Source: Thuidium tamariscinum (lineage: Eukaryota; Streptophyta; Bryopsida; Hypnales; Thuidiaceae). Taken from it: a DNA stretch of 64,000 nucleotides. The translations under genes and the position numbers were made by a program. Of this stretch, positions 33,925 to 46,270 are shown one piece after another (the stretch's first letter is position 1; every line of letters begins with the position of its first letter). The notes beneath the pieces were generated by a model that was given only the letters and a program-made list of their open reading frames with translations, was not told the origin of the DNA and did no database searches. The stretch lies in contig OX344751.2 of NCBI GenBank assembly GCA_947034885.2, forward strand, positions 43,677,082-43,741,081, in the 5' to 3' direction.

Positions 33925-35957
33925 ACAATCAGTCTGCGGTAATTAGTCTGGATACTCAGTTACACGTTGCACTACAATTTCCATTTTATCTATCAAATTA
34001 ATGGAGCATATGAATGGAACAAATCAAATGAACGAATGTATTGTAATTTGCAACCGGAAAGGGACCCATTACTATCCGGAGCCCCATCCAGAGCCCCATT
34101 GCCAATCAATAGCCAGGGTACCATATTTCTAACCAAGGTTGGAACAAATTTCCATTTTTTCCTTGGAGTGTATGTTTTTGTACTTTTCAAGGTTTGAACC
34201 AATAAGTTCATGACACATAAGTAAGTGAGTGGAAAAGTAGTTCTTAAATGATCTAAATTGAATGAATCTAAATGTTGGTCATAGGTCAAGTCCAACTTTT
34301 GTCTTTCAAAATTTATAGTAATTTCAATTCAAGAAATAAAATTATCAAAATTTTTGCAATCCCCATCATTTTTGTCTATGCACCTTTGTAATAATTTTAT
34401 TTGCCTTGCACTACCTTAGATTATGTTTAGATGTGCTCATTTGATCATTTGATTAGTTATGGTCCCTCTACCAAAAATAATTAATCTACCTCTCAAATTA
34501 ATTAAAGCTTGAGCATTCATGAAAGATATAATGATTTGGATACTTACTTGTTGCACTATAGTTTTGAGGCCTCTCCATTTTATCTACAATTAAGTTAAAG
34601 AGAAAAAGAACAAATAAAATAAAATGAATGAATGTATTGTTGTTTGGAAGTTTTTGTTGTGAACATAAAGACTACATTTTTTTAATAAGTTGTCAAGTTC
34701 CAACTATCCTTATTTCAAATTATCCTGCCTTTGAAGATTCATGAAAATGATGGACTTCACTATCAAGACCTCTTTGCCTCTACTTTTTACAACCCATCAA
34801 TGAAGCATCTTCATTTCATGACATAAAATTATTTAAATATTTGGTAGTGTATGATACATGACTTAAAATTAATATAATTTAAAACATTAGGTGACTTTAA
34901 TTTTATTTGGTTTCAACTATTTTAGTCATGAAATTTTGAACAAGAAAATTTGATTCACTATAATGAACTTTATTTTTATCCAATGTATTCTTTAGCTATA
35001 CTATATTGTGATACTAGCCGTTAAAAAGTCTATCAATATTTATATGTCCCTTCATTCATTTTGCATTAAATCATTAGCCTTTTAAACTTTGCCACTTTAT
35101 CTAGGATGCATTAGACTATAAGTATATGAAGTCTTCTTATTCATTAGATTAGGTCTTTTTTTTTGCAATTTTATGATTATTTTTGTAATCTAGTACTTGA
35201 TACATTTATACATGAAAATTTATTAAAACTAAAATATATAAATAAATGAATTTGCATATACATAAGCAACAAATTTATAAAATATAAATGATTAAATAAT
35301 GTTGATTTCTAACAAAGCCCTTGTTTGTCACACTAGAATCTACTTAAAATGCATTGATTATGAGGTTTTAAAATTTTTAGAATAATCTCACAATGACAAT
35401 GAATGCATTTTAATGATGAATGCATTAATATTCATCATTGATTATGTTTGTATTCAAAATAACTCATAATTTTGGGAAGTATTTGAGAATTTATTCTAGG
35501 ACTTGTGACAATTGACAAACTACTTATAAGTTAGTATATCTAGATATATAGATTGAAAAAAAGATATCATATATTCTACTTTGAACTCAATTCCTATGTT
35601 TTGAAAATAAACTTTCATCTTTGAACTATCTCAAATCTCCTAAAGAATCATGATGGACTGACTATTGATTTCATTATAAAACAACCTCTTCATTCTTCAT
35701 TTTCATTAAATGTCAATGAAGTAAGTCTTTCACATTGCCATCAAAAAATTCTTGATGGTCAATGGTAATTGAACTATTTTGAACATTTTCTTTTTTTCAA
35801 CAATTTGGTTGGGGTATAAGGTGCATCAAATTACAAGGTGTTTACTAATGAATCAAACATCCACTTTGTGGATTTTGAGCCACTTCAAACATTGACAACT
35901 ATGTGAAATCCTTATAGTTGTAGTGTAAACACCAATAGAAAGAAAAAGAGTGATAGA
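33925..35957. other. Unit B non-coding stretch
   Basis: AT-rich sequence colinear with unit A (about 25,650-26,310, 27,430-28,070 and 28,800-29,640). It contains the empty sites of the elements at 26.3 and 28.1 kb. No gene seen. Confidence 0.6.
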
Positions 35958-37200
35958 GGATCATTGCAAGAAAACCCCACCATTCTTTATAGAGTTTTGC
36001 AAAATTGTAACTACCCTTCCTTATAACTTTTGAATTACAAACCCAATGCCCCAAACAAAAATCTATTTCTAAGTGTCTTGATTGTAGTTGTATCTTTAAT
36101 TTTTTTGAAATTTAAGAATTCATTTTACAAGTAAAATTCAATTTTGTTAATTTGCCACACTTTGGAATTTAGGGATATTGGATACAATTGAGTTGTTTAA
36201 AGTAATGATTTTTGGTTGAAATTTTTGTGTTATATTCTTGTAGTAAGCGAATATAATCCTACCAAAGGCTATCAAAAAAATTCATATATAACCCTATGTA
36301 TGTCCTCTACATTTGTGCAAATAGGTGCACCATGTGTGCGTATTTTTTTAAACTTTAAGAGTGGTTTTGACTTCATATTTTTGGTCAAATCTCATTATCA
36401 TTTAGTCTTTACAACTGACTAATGTTCAGTGCTTTATTCTAGTATAATTAATTTATTATAAATTAAAACCCAGATATAATTATCCCTTTACTATCTAAAA
36501 TTCTATCTTCAAGAATCTACTATAGAAAATACATACTTTGACATTTTTAATAGGAAAAAATAGGAAAACAATTTTTATAAAAAATAACAATTGTCTGTTA
36601 GAGAAGACTTTGTAGTGATGAGATTCACTACAAAAAATGGGGGTATAAATGACTTGTCCACAATGCCTTGCACCGACAACAATGGCTACAAAATGACTAC
36701 AAAATGACTATTTTACAATCATTGTTGTCCATGCAATCATTATAGACAAGTCATTCATACTCCCATTTTCTTTTAGTGATTTGACCAAAAATATGATGTC
36801 AAAACTATTCTTAAAGTTAAAAATGTCCATGAATGGAATGCCTAATTAATTGCACAAATGTAAAGGTTTTAGGGTTGTGCATTTTTAGATGCCTTTTGAT
36901 AGGATCATGTCCACCTACTACGAAAGTGTACCACAAATTTTTTTGCCAAAAATCATTACTTTAAACAAGTCAATTGTATCCAAAAAAATCCTAAACCCAA
37001 AGTGTGACAAATTACCAAAATTGACTTTTGATTATAAAATCTTTTTTTTATTTTAAAAAAAGGGATATGATTATAATTAAGACAACTAGAAATAGATTTT
37101 TGTTTTTAGTGTTGGGTTCATAATTTAAAATTTATAGTGGAGGGTAGTTGCAATTTTACAAAACCCTACTAAAAAAAGGTTAGTCTTTCTTGCAATGAGC
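35958..37200. mobile_element. GATC-type foldback element, copy in unit B
   Basis: Left end GGATCATTGCAAGAAAACCC. Right end CTTTCTTGCAATGAGC. The interior matches the copy at 29.6-30.7 kb except for a 153-bp CACTA MITE at 36,626. Confidence 0.7.
36626..36778. mobile_element. CACTA-type MITE
   Basis: Starts CACTACAAAAAATGGGGGTA and ends (reversed) CACTAAAAGAAAATGGGAGT. The inverted repeat continues through ATGACTTGTC. Perfect 3-bp duplication ATT on both sides (36,623-36,625 and 36,779-36,781). The unit A sequence at about 30,287-30,302 (GATGAGATTTGACCAAAA) is the empty site. Terminus and 3-bp duplication define it as a CACTA derivative. Confidence 0.9.
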
Positions 37201-38411
37201 TTAGTATTTTAGGAAAAAAGCTCCTTTTTTTCATTAAAGATATACAATCACATGAAAATTTTGACCTTTTAAAGATTGGTTGTTTTGCCATAACTTCAAA
37301 ATTGAAAAATGTTGGTTGTAAATCTAGTATTCAATTTAATTTTCAAATCTAGATAGAAATGTGTAAACATTGAAAACTATTGCTTTTTATAAGCACTATG
37401 CATCAACGGTCAAATTTTAGAGCACAATGTGTTCATCAATCAAGACTAGAAATTAATTTTTTCTTTGAAATGAGAAAAAAATATGCATTTTTTTGTTAAG
37501 GCTAAATGTTAAATCTTGTAATTAAAAGTTGGCCCAATCCTATGGCTCAACATGGGATCCACCCCGATCACGAGACTTCGATGATCATGCAGCTATGCTA
37601 CATAGGGACTCTACAAGATAATGTTTGCATAGGGCTATAATACTGTAGGACATGAACCTTGTTGAAATTTAGGACGACCACCACCACCACCATCTTAAGC
37701 TAGGCAATGGATTAGTTTTTTAGATTCTTTTTTAAACTATGAACTAATTTACATACATGACATTAATTTGTCTTACCTCCTACCACCCCATGTGTATATA
37801 TAGAGTTGTCTTCTCAACGCAGAATACAAATCACAAAACACAAAATACAAATCACAAATTATAAAATTTAAAAAAAAAAGTTGAAATAATTATTGTAAGT
37901 TCTACTACATCAACATTTAAGGAACAATTTAGAGAACATATTTCAAAGTTCATGTAGGATGTATAAAGTTCCATCCATCCATCTCCTTACAATGTACTTT
38001 ATGGCAATTATATTATCCTACAAGTCCTATATAGAATGAACACTTTAGATATTTTAGAATTATAAAAAATTTCTTTTAGATGAGGCTTGTTTGTTACATG
38101 TCCTACATCAACTTTGAAATATGGATTAAAATAAATTTTGGATGTGGTAATCATAAAAGTCATATTCTTTAAAGGTTAATTAAAAAAATGTTCTCTAAAT
38201 TGTTCCTAAAATGTTATTATGGAAAATTTTATTAAACTGGTTGTATTCCATTTGCCAAATTTCAAACTATGCAACTTGAACTAAAAAGTGACATCTAAGA
38301 CAAGTATAGATTTTTAGGCATCTAAGATTCTTATAGATCTCAAATAATCTATGACAGGTATAGATTTCAAATTGCATTGTTTAAAACATCTTAGACAGGT
38401 ATGGATTTTAG

Positions 38412-39143
38412 AGGTGATTGCAAGAAGCACTTGTCCTATTTGTTGTCCCCTTGGCCTTGGATAGGTGATTTTTTGCTCATAACTTTTGCATCGTTTGTCT
38501 ATTGTACACAAAACTTGAATTTCAGGTATACATAAAAGTTCTAAACATAACGTAATTTTTTGAATTTTTTTAAAATTATTTTACTTTTTTTAAACAAACC
38601 CCAATTGGATGTCTACCCTTGGCCATATTGGAGGATTTTAGTTGTCTTTTTTACCCAAAAATGAAAACTTTAAGCTCAAAATTGGCATGCAAGGACCTTT
38701 ACTAAAGTTATACAAGACCACAAAGAAATTTTCTAAAAATAGTAAATTGTCCAACTTCCACATGTGCTAAAAGTGGACTACCTTTGTATACGTGTACAAA
38801 AGACAATTTATTTTTCTAAAAGATGAAAATGATTGAACAAAAGCATCTTGAGGTTAGGAAAAATAGATTTTTGATTGAATTTTTTTGAATTTTTTTACTA
38901 TTTAAAAAAAATCAAACATCAAAGTCTCTATTTTCATTATATTTTCCATTGTGTTTGTTTTGTGCATAACTTTTAGAGTTAAATTTTCTTAGGTCTAAAT
39001 TTTAAGACGCACAGTATTTTCATTTTTCTTCAAATTATCCCTATTTTATTTTATTTAAAAAAAATTTATTCCAAAACTCACATGACTCATCAAAATAGGC
39101 CATTTTGATCCATAAGTAGTAACTATTTCTTGCAATTATTCCT
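38412..39143. mobile_element. GGGT-family element, copy 5, inside the Mutator-like element
   Basis: Left end AGGTGATTGCAAGAAGCACT; right end (reversed) resembles GGAATAATTGCAAGAAATAG. The interior matches copies 1, 2 and 4 in inverted orientation. The termini are eroded, and a 4-bp duplication (TTAG versus CTAG) is only suggestive. Confidence 0.7.
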
Positions 39144-39186
39144 AGACATCTACAATATATATAGATTTCAAAAATCTATGATATAT

Positions 39187-39908
39187 GGGTGATTGCAAAA
39201 AACACTTGTCTTATTTTGTATCACACGCTGCATTCTGATTTGTTTTTTGGCCATAACTTTTGTGTTTTATCTCCGATTCATTCAAGATTTGTAGGGAAGG
39301 TACTCATCACTATCGTAAACCTTCTATAATTTTTTCATAATTTTCAAAAATAGTTTACTATCCAAAAATAGACCCCAATTGGATGTCACACTTGGCACTT
39401 TAGGAATTTTTAGTACCTGAGCTATACCTTTTTTTAATGATTCTAACATGAAATTTGGATGAAATGGTCTTCTAGTAGACTTCTAGCTCTCCAGGGAAGG
39501 GTTTTTTTTTAAAGTTAATTTTGTGAGGTGTAGAGGTCTACAAAGTGAGCTCCCTTCTGCTTATATTTTGAAACATATAAAATATTATTTTGGTGATTTT
39601 TTTGTGAATGACCATCTCCATAAAGTTGTTGCAAATGGCCACTTTTTATTTTTTGAAAATATCTATTTTTACCATTTTTCCCTAATTAAAACATGAAGGT
39701 ATGTATTTTCTGGAGGTTTGGCACTTTTCAAGTTTACCTACTTAGAGAATTTTTCTATCCATTTCTTTTGGTGAAAACCTTCATCTTAGAGGTATATACA
39801 CTATTCATATTTTTTAATTTAAAAAATAATTAATTTTCTAATTTTAAAGTTCTCCCAAAAAAATCAGCCAAACGCAACAAATAGGACAGGTGTTTCTTGC
39901 AATCACCC
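39187..39908. mobile_element. GGGT-family element, copy 6, inside the Mutator-like element
   Basis: Ends GGGTGATTGCAAAAAACACT and (reversed) GGGTGATTGCAAGAAACACC, with a perfect 4-bp duplication ATAT (39,183-39,186 and 39,909-39,912). The interior is closer to the palindromic element at 26.3 kb than to copy 5. Confidence 0.85.
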
Positions 39909-40620
39909 ATATTTAGATTTCAAACTGCATAGTCTGAATTGTAAAAGGTATCAAAGTAATAGAAAGTCACAATGTTAATGAAATTTGTCATTGTTGTAGT
40001 AGAACTTACAATAATTATTTCATCTCTTTTGTGATTTTTATTTTGTAATTTGTAATTTGCATTTTGTGATTTGTATTTTGCATTGAGGAGACAACTCTAT
40101 ATATACACATGGGATGGTAGGAGGTTAGACAAACTATGTGGTATATACAAATTAGTTTGTAGTTTGAAAAAAAAATTTAAAAACTAATCCGTTGCTTAGC
40201 ACAAGATGGTGGTGGTGGTGGTTATTTTCAACAAGGTCAATGTCCTACAACATTACGGCCCTATGCAAACATTGTCCTATGCAGCTATACAATCAGCTGG
40301 GTCCTATAATTGAGGTGGATCCTACATTGGGCCCCGTGGTGTAGGCCCACTTTCGATTACAAGATTTAATGTTGGGCCTTGTTAAGAATGTTCAAACCTA
40401 TAAAGAACTTTGAAGACTTTCTACATAGAATTATTAACCTCATAGAGGTGGTCCCCTTTCACTCCAATAGAAAGTAAGATATCCTAGTAAGGCAATTTCT
40501 CAACCATCCAAATGACTCTCTAAAATTGTCAAGTCATTCAATGATTCTATGCAATTAAAACAAAATTCACTCTAAGAGATCCAAGGAGGGATTATTCCAT
40601 TCTTCAAGAGAGATTGGTTG

Positions 40621-41137
40621 ACGCTTGTTAAGAATGTTGTGCACCCATCATCTTTTAAGAAAAAAATTAAAAATGTAGACTACAATAGTTATGGCAAAGT
40701 AAAAAATTCCTTCTTATTCAATTTGGAACTCCCAATTTGTTTTGTCACGTTAGGATTGATGCATATGAATGAAAGTAAGTGGGACACATCTTAGAACCTT
40801 ATTCATTTTGATTCTCACATCTCTATGTCAGTGTAATGTGCATCAACAGGAGCTTAGGTCAACTTCCCCATTAGATACTCCTCCCTGAGTATAATAATCA
40901 TAACAAATTTGTTTACTCTAAAGGAAATATCAACTATTTAACCTTTCATCAAAAGATTTGATAATGATACAGCTGTAGGCCACTCATGATTTGTAGAAGT
41001 AGAGTCTAATTCATTCATAGACATTAGGTCAGAAATTTGTTATTCTCAAGAATGATGAGCTGCAGAATTTGAGTATGATCAGCTAAAGAAAATCAACCAA
41101 AATGAAAACGGAGCCAAACTCGCCATCAGACATCAGC
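40621..41137. other. Non-coding DNA, partly related to 10.3-11.7 kb
   Basis: Short blocks near 40,740-40,830 and 40,940-40,980 resemble sequence around 10,310-10,690 and 11,610-11,660. No gene supported. Confidence 0.45.
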
Positions 41138-41467
41138 TAAGGGAGGAGGTCCATAAACTGACCATCTAAGGGCTGGAACAGAATTTTGGGCAGGTCAAAC
41201 ATCTTGAAATATTTTTCAGAGAATTTTCCTTGAGAGACAGCTTGAATAGGCATCTAACCCAAGTCGTTTCATATTTTTTGGAGCTCTCTAGAATTAGTTA
41301 TCAAATTCTGAAGTTGAAAGGGCATAGGGCTCTAAAATGGTGCCCTAGCTAAAATGTACACTGTCAGTACACTGCTGAAGGCTATGAAAATGCAACATGT
41401 ACAAGAACTGTACATTTAAGATAGGGCACCATTTTAGAACCCGCTCCATTCAAGAGCCTCCTCCTAT
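41138..41467. mobile_element. AGGAGGT-family MITE, copy 3
   Basis: Left end AAGGGAGGAGGTCCATAAAC, right end reversed ATAGGAGGAGGCTCTTGAAT. ATCAGCT occurs on both outer sides and may be a duplication, so the TA reading suggested by copy 1 is not certain for this family. Confidence 0.7.
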
Positions 41468-42115
41468 ATCAGCTGGTGTGCATCCTCTTGCTCACCTCGT
41501 CACAGAGGCGATTTCAAAACACCTTCCAATTAAACTCAATCTTTTGTAACTTTTACATACAGTTGAGTTATTTGTAAAGCCTCCCCCCACTTTGGGCATG
41601 ACTTTTTTTGAAGTTGAGAAGGCAACTATAGTTGAAGCATCAAACTTTTTTTCAAGATACTTATGTCACATGACTTCAAAGTGGGGACCAAACTTTTTTA
41701 GGCACCATTTTGATGGAAAAATAAGTTTCATACTCACTTTTATTTCGACTTTTTTCACTCAACCGACTTTTCCACAAAACTCATGGCTTGAAACCTTGGT
41801 TTAGTGTACTTAACGAATAACTCAAGTATCCAAATAACAGATTCATAAATGAGTTACAATCCTCTCTCACTTGCAACAACATTACATAATGGTTTGACTA
41901 GAATAATATGCACATTTTGAAACCGCAGACTGCCTTGGAATTGCAATGAAGTGCAATTCAACTAGCTTCCTAACAAGAGCAAAATGAATAGTTCAAAATC
42001 ATGCAACAATTTGGATTTCTTCTATACACTATCTACTATTTCATAGAGATCCTTTGGGAACTTCAACATGATTCCTACACAACATGCAATTCAAAATTCT
42101 GGTCCAAAGTTCCCC

Positions 42116-42391
42116 TAAGGTAGGTACACCCAAAATGGCTCCTGACCTTAAAGCGCTCTGTACAACGTGCATAGATTTTCAAAATCAGTCATGTACCCAG
42201 ACTGTAGATGGCGCTTTCAGAAAGACACTTTGACTGTTAATAACTTTTGCATACGGTATCCAAATCCACTGTTTTTTGGTGCGTTGGAACATGCTTTCAC
42301 TCACCAACAAGACTGTAAAGAAATTTGAACAACATAATAACAGGAACTAGGCACAGTAGAGAAACTGGCGCTTTTGGGTGTACCTACCTTA
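42116..42391. mobile_element. AGGTAGGT-family MITE, copy 4 (inverted)
   Basis: Ends TA-AGGTAGGTACACCCAAAAT and (reversed) TA-AGGTAGGTACACCCAAAAG. The interior is the reverse complement of the copy at 33.3 kb, with ACTGTAGATGGCGC. Confidence 0.8.
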
Positions 42392-44687
42392 ATCTCAGCT
42401 AAAATTGTCGGGATCCAAAGATTTGAAAGATTATGGGACCTGACTTAACTGTATTGTACAGTAACAAGGACACCAACATACAAACATGAAAATCTCCAAC
42501 TCATGTCCACAAAACTAAACATCTTTCTCCACGTTAGCTCAAATGGAAATTAAAAAATCTACAATTCAGCACCCCAATTGATGTCAATAATTTGCATCAA
42601 ATCCTTGAATACCAGTACCAGTATCCAAAACAATAGTCTCAATTGGTCTCACAGGTGCGGTTTTGTTTTGCAACTCTGCCATGACCGCACTTGACTTCAT
42701 CATTCAAGTTGAAGAAAACGATCAGTGTGTGCAAGATCAACAACAAAGAAGAAGACAACAAGGCCTAAAACCCAAACCCTAATTGAAGAGAATGAAATAT
42801 GATGGAGGAGAGGGTTGGTTTTGTATGTCATAATTTGTATTAACCTTTGAAGGACGGACCAATGGCTCTGAAAATCATGCATTTTGATACCGTATGACAT
42901 CACCTACTTTGAAAAAGCCAAATATATTCATTGGAAGTCAAAATACTATAGAAGATCTTCCCTTTCCACTCCCAATACCAATGATGAAAAGTTGCATTTT
43001 TGTCCTAAAAGGAAAGATTTTTTGTCATTTAAAGGATTCTAAACGTCCAAAGCAGCATTCAAGGGTTAAATTATCCAAATCAATGTGGAATGGGGAATGC
43101 GTCACGATTATACTAAATACCCCACGGATGATGATGGTCATTTTAGCTTGAAGAGTCACTACATCCATAACCCTTAAAAGGCAAATTCTTGACTTTGGAA
43201 ATCATCCATTTTGATATTGTGGGAATCATTATTGGTATAAAAAAACAAACTCTATAAGCACTCATTGGAAGTCAAACTATTGTAGAAAATTCTCCTTCTT
43301 GTCCTTAATTTTGAAGATGAATACTTGCACTCTATTCTATATAGGAGAATTTCTTATCATTAATTGGACAAAAACATTTGTGGCATTGTTTATGGGCAAA
43401 ATCCTTTGTTTACTATTGTACAATTTGAAAATGGTGGATCTCTAAGGAGAGAGAGAGGGGTTCAACAAAGGTTTAGACTATATTATGAAATCAAATGAAA
43501 TTAAGACATGTACTTAGAGTAACAATAGCATGTTACAATCCATTCTAAGGAATTAACTAAAAATCTATTTTCGAGGAGATGAAATTGCATTAGCTTCATG
43601 GATATAAAGTTTTATTTTTAGACAATCAAAGCCTAATTAGGAGCAGAATTTGCACCATCCAAAGCTCAAAAAACACTTTCTTTAGTAAGAAAACAACTAT
43701 AGAATCTTAATTTATTTTTTTTAAACTAAAAAAAATTTGATTTTTTGTAGATTATGTTTTGCTTGCTTGGAAAATCTTGGATTCATTCTATTTGAATTAG
43801 TGATGTGAAAGCTATAAAACTTCTTGTTTTGCAAAAAATCTTTGCATCCCCTTGAAAAATAACATATTGAAGTATTGAACTCAATTTTTACAATTTTCAA
43901 ATATAGAATTCCACAAGGATCAATTCTTTAGATAGAAAAATCTCACCTTTGAAATTAGAGTATTTTAACTTCATCTTAAAGCTACTAATGATTAAGATTT
44001 TCATTCTACTTAGTACATACTTCTTAAGAATTTAAATTAAAAGATAATCAAGTTGTTGGTTTCTTAAGAATCTCACTTTAGACTTTCAACTTCACTCTTC
44101 AATATATAAAATTAGAAATTCAAAATTGTAGTATTAATGATATATATTTTTAAGACTCAAAGCCTTATAATGATGCCAAGTGATGTGCGATTGAAAAGCT
44201 TGTTTTCTTTAATTTAAAAGCAAAGTATCCATCAATTCAAAAAAAAGTATCCGTCAATTTTTATATCTTGCATACAATCTAGTAGATTATGTTTTTGAAA
44301 TTTTATTGACACATTCTTAACCTTGTCTAGTGCAAAATCCCATGATTACAAATACAAACAAGAAAATAAAATATTAGGTGTAAATAAATTTCCTTGCAAT
44401 AAAAAATGATAGTTTGAAGTGGATTTTAGAATAAAAGACTTAAAGATTCTGCAAGTGAACAATGAAATAAATTGGAGATTATGAAAATAGAATCTAATTT
44501 TTTTTATTGGAGATATGAAAATTTTGATCCTTTGATTTTGAGGCTTCCCATCCCCAACTATCCTTCAGTTCCTTAATTAGCTGATAAAATGTACCTGACA
44601 TTTTTTTGTTGATAAATGATAGAAAATCCTTCTACATAGGAGAGAAGTGCATCTATAGATGATTGACTTCCAATGAATACTTTTTGG
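42392..44687. other. AT-rich DNA; two repeat fragments, no gene
   Basis: About 43,255-43,380 resembles unit A at 31,270-31,400, so the duplicated segment once extended to here. About 43,925-44,140 is a partial third copy of the dispersed repeat at 2.8 and 10.9 kb. Open frames at 42,700-42,903 and 42,894-43,151 are unsupported. Confidence 0.55.
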
Positions 44688-44968
44688 CATTAGATGAAAT
44701 CTGAGGGCATTAGGAGACCGTTTCGGGTCTGTTCCCGAAACGGCTCCCAATGCCGCAGATCCTCGTCAGGCCGACATTTATGAAAAAAAAAAAAAAAAAA
44801 AAAAAAAATTTTTTTTTGGGTCCTGAAATATGAAAATAAGTCCAAAAAAAAAATTTGAAAAAAAAAAAAAAATATTACGTGGCAGTGTCCCGACCACGTA
44901 GGATTCGGGTTCACAGGGCAGAAACTGCGTTCCCGCAGTCTCCTAATGCCCTCAAATTTCTTCTAATG
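44688..44968. mobile_element. CATTAG-family MITE, copy 2
   Basis: Outer ends CATTAGATGAAAT and (reversed) CATTAGAAGAAAT, followed inside by a perfect 17-bp repeat TGAGGGCATTAGGAGAC. The centre has runs of A and T around GGTCCTGAAATATGAAAA, shared with the copies at 45.2 and 54.7 kb. No target duplication visible next to the ends. Confidence 0.85.
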
Positions 44969-45240
44969 ATTTTTTCAAAATAGATGATTTACACTATAGT
45001 AAAAGGAATGATTTCTATGGTCACCAATCCATCTTTAAGGGTTAACAAGCAGCTTAGCTAATACGACCATGGATCCACATGCATCTTTTGGGGATTTAAC
45101 AACACAATCCTCCTCTTTTGCAGCCATAAGTGCAATAATCCCAGCATTGTATGGTACCTACACAAAGACCAACATTGAAGCTTGAAAAATTCCAACTCAT
45201 GTCTTTGCAACACCCAACATAATTCTCCACTTCAACTTAT

Positions 45241-45526
45241 CATTAGAAGAAATCGGAGGCCTCCAAAGGGCCATTTTGGGGTTGTTCCCCGAAATTGTTC
45301 CCTAACTGTTGGCCGGTGTCAGGGCGGCATTTACCCAAAAAAAAAAATTAAAAAAAAAAAAAATTCATGTCCTGAAATATGAAAAAAAACTCATTTTTTT
45401 TAATTAAGTAAATTTAATGACGTGGCACTTTCTCGACCACGTCGGATTTCAGTTCACGCCGCAGAAACTACGTTCTTGCAGTCCGGGAACCTGCAGTCTT
45501 CTAATGCCCTCATATTTCTTCTAATG
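45241..45526. mobile_element. CATTAG-family MITE, copy 3
   Basis: Left end CATTAGAAGAAATCGGAGGC and right end reversed CATTAGAAGAAATATGAGGG. Shares GTCCTGAAATATGAAAA and TCGACCACGTCGGATT with copies 2 and 4. Flanks TTAT and AAAG show no duplication. Confidence 0.85.
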
Positions 45527-45984
45527 AAAGAGATGGTTGTTATTATGACCCTCTCCTTCAAAGTGACCCTATAAGAGGCTTTAACCCATTAAATTTAAAT
45601 CATTTTTTTAGGCTCATCAGCGATTGGGGTAATGAAATCAATTCATTTTTTAGATTATTGTGACAATATGTCACACAATGACACAATGACAATGAAAATG
45701 AGGTCAAAAGAGGTAATAACTACCTATCCATACAAATTTAGCAATTTTGGAGAGGTGGCAATTGTGAGTGCAATTTCTTTTTTGTCTCCCTTTCTGTCGT
45801 TGCTCAGTTTCTAGAATCTGAGGAAAAAAACTTTTGGTTTGGATGATAAAAATAATAAATTCTTTGTGAGATTTTTCATGAGTATTTCTTCAATCCCACT
45901 CCATCACTCTCAAGGTCACTTCAATATCTTGCACTTGAATCATGCGAGAGAATTTTACTTATCAGAATGCCTAAAGATAAGAGG
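45527..45984. other. AT-rich DNA, nothing recognised
   Basis: A 60-codon frame at 45,632-45,814 is unsupported. No other feature seen. Confidence 0.45.
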
Positions 45985-46270
45985 CTCAAAAAACTGACCA
46001 TCTAAGCACTGATGTGCCTTTTTTTTATCTCCTGATATGGAAATATTTTTAGTTTATTTTTCAGTGAAAGAAAAATAGATGAGGAATCTAACACAAGTTG
46101 TTTTATATTTTTTGAATCATTATTGAAGTAGTTATGAATTTTCAAAGTCAATCTAGTATAGGTCTCTATTTGTGATCATAGGCTCTTGGAAACCCATCTA
46201 GTTTGAAAAAAAAAACCCACGGCTTGTTCAAAAACTAGCATTGCAAAATGTATAAAGCAATGAAAATGGT
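45985..46270. mobile_element. AGGAGGT-family MITE, copy 4, degenerate
   Basis: Recognisable from AGGCTCAAAAAACTGACCAT, TATTTTTCAGTGAAAG and CTAACACAAGTTGTTTTATA in the same order as the copy at 9.9 kb. Terminal repeats decayed. A second left-end-like sequence (TATAGGAGGAGGTTC) occurs at about 46,717. Confidence 0.5.

Larger units (their letters stand above)
37501..40379. mobile_element. Mutator-like (MULE-type) element with long terminal inverted repeats
   Basis: Terminal repeats of roughly 400 bp: the left runs through TGTTAAATCTTGTAAT, GGATCCACC, TAATGTTTGCATAGGGC and CCACCACCACCACCATCTT to about 37,920, and the right mirrors this from about 39,996. An 8-bp duplication TTGTTAAG flanks it (37,493-37,500 and 40,380-40,387). 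Unit A has the uninterrupted site at about 31,000-31,015. Long repeats plus an 8-9-bp duplication suit Mutator-like elements. No transposase; the interior holds two GGGT-family elements. Confidence 0.8.
32395..40620 (+). repeat. Large duplicated segment, unit B
   Basis: Colinear with unit A (24,955-31,260) apart from insertions: a 220-bp insert at 32,728, two MITEs at 33.3-33.9 kb, a CACTA MITE at 36.6 kb and a 2.9-kb Mutator-like element at 37.5 kb. The two GGGT elements of unit A are absent. The interior has no gene. Confidence 0.8.

Noticed and set aside
41138-41467. A firm TA target duplication for the AGGAGGT family
   Set aside because: Copy 1 fits TA, but this copy has ATCAGCT on both sides and lacks TA at the right end, so the duplication length stays undecided.
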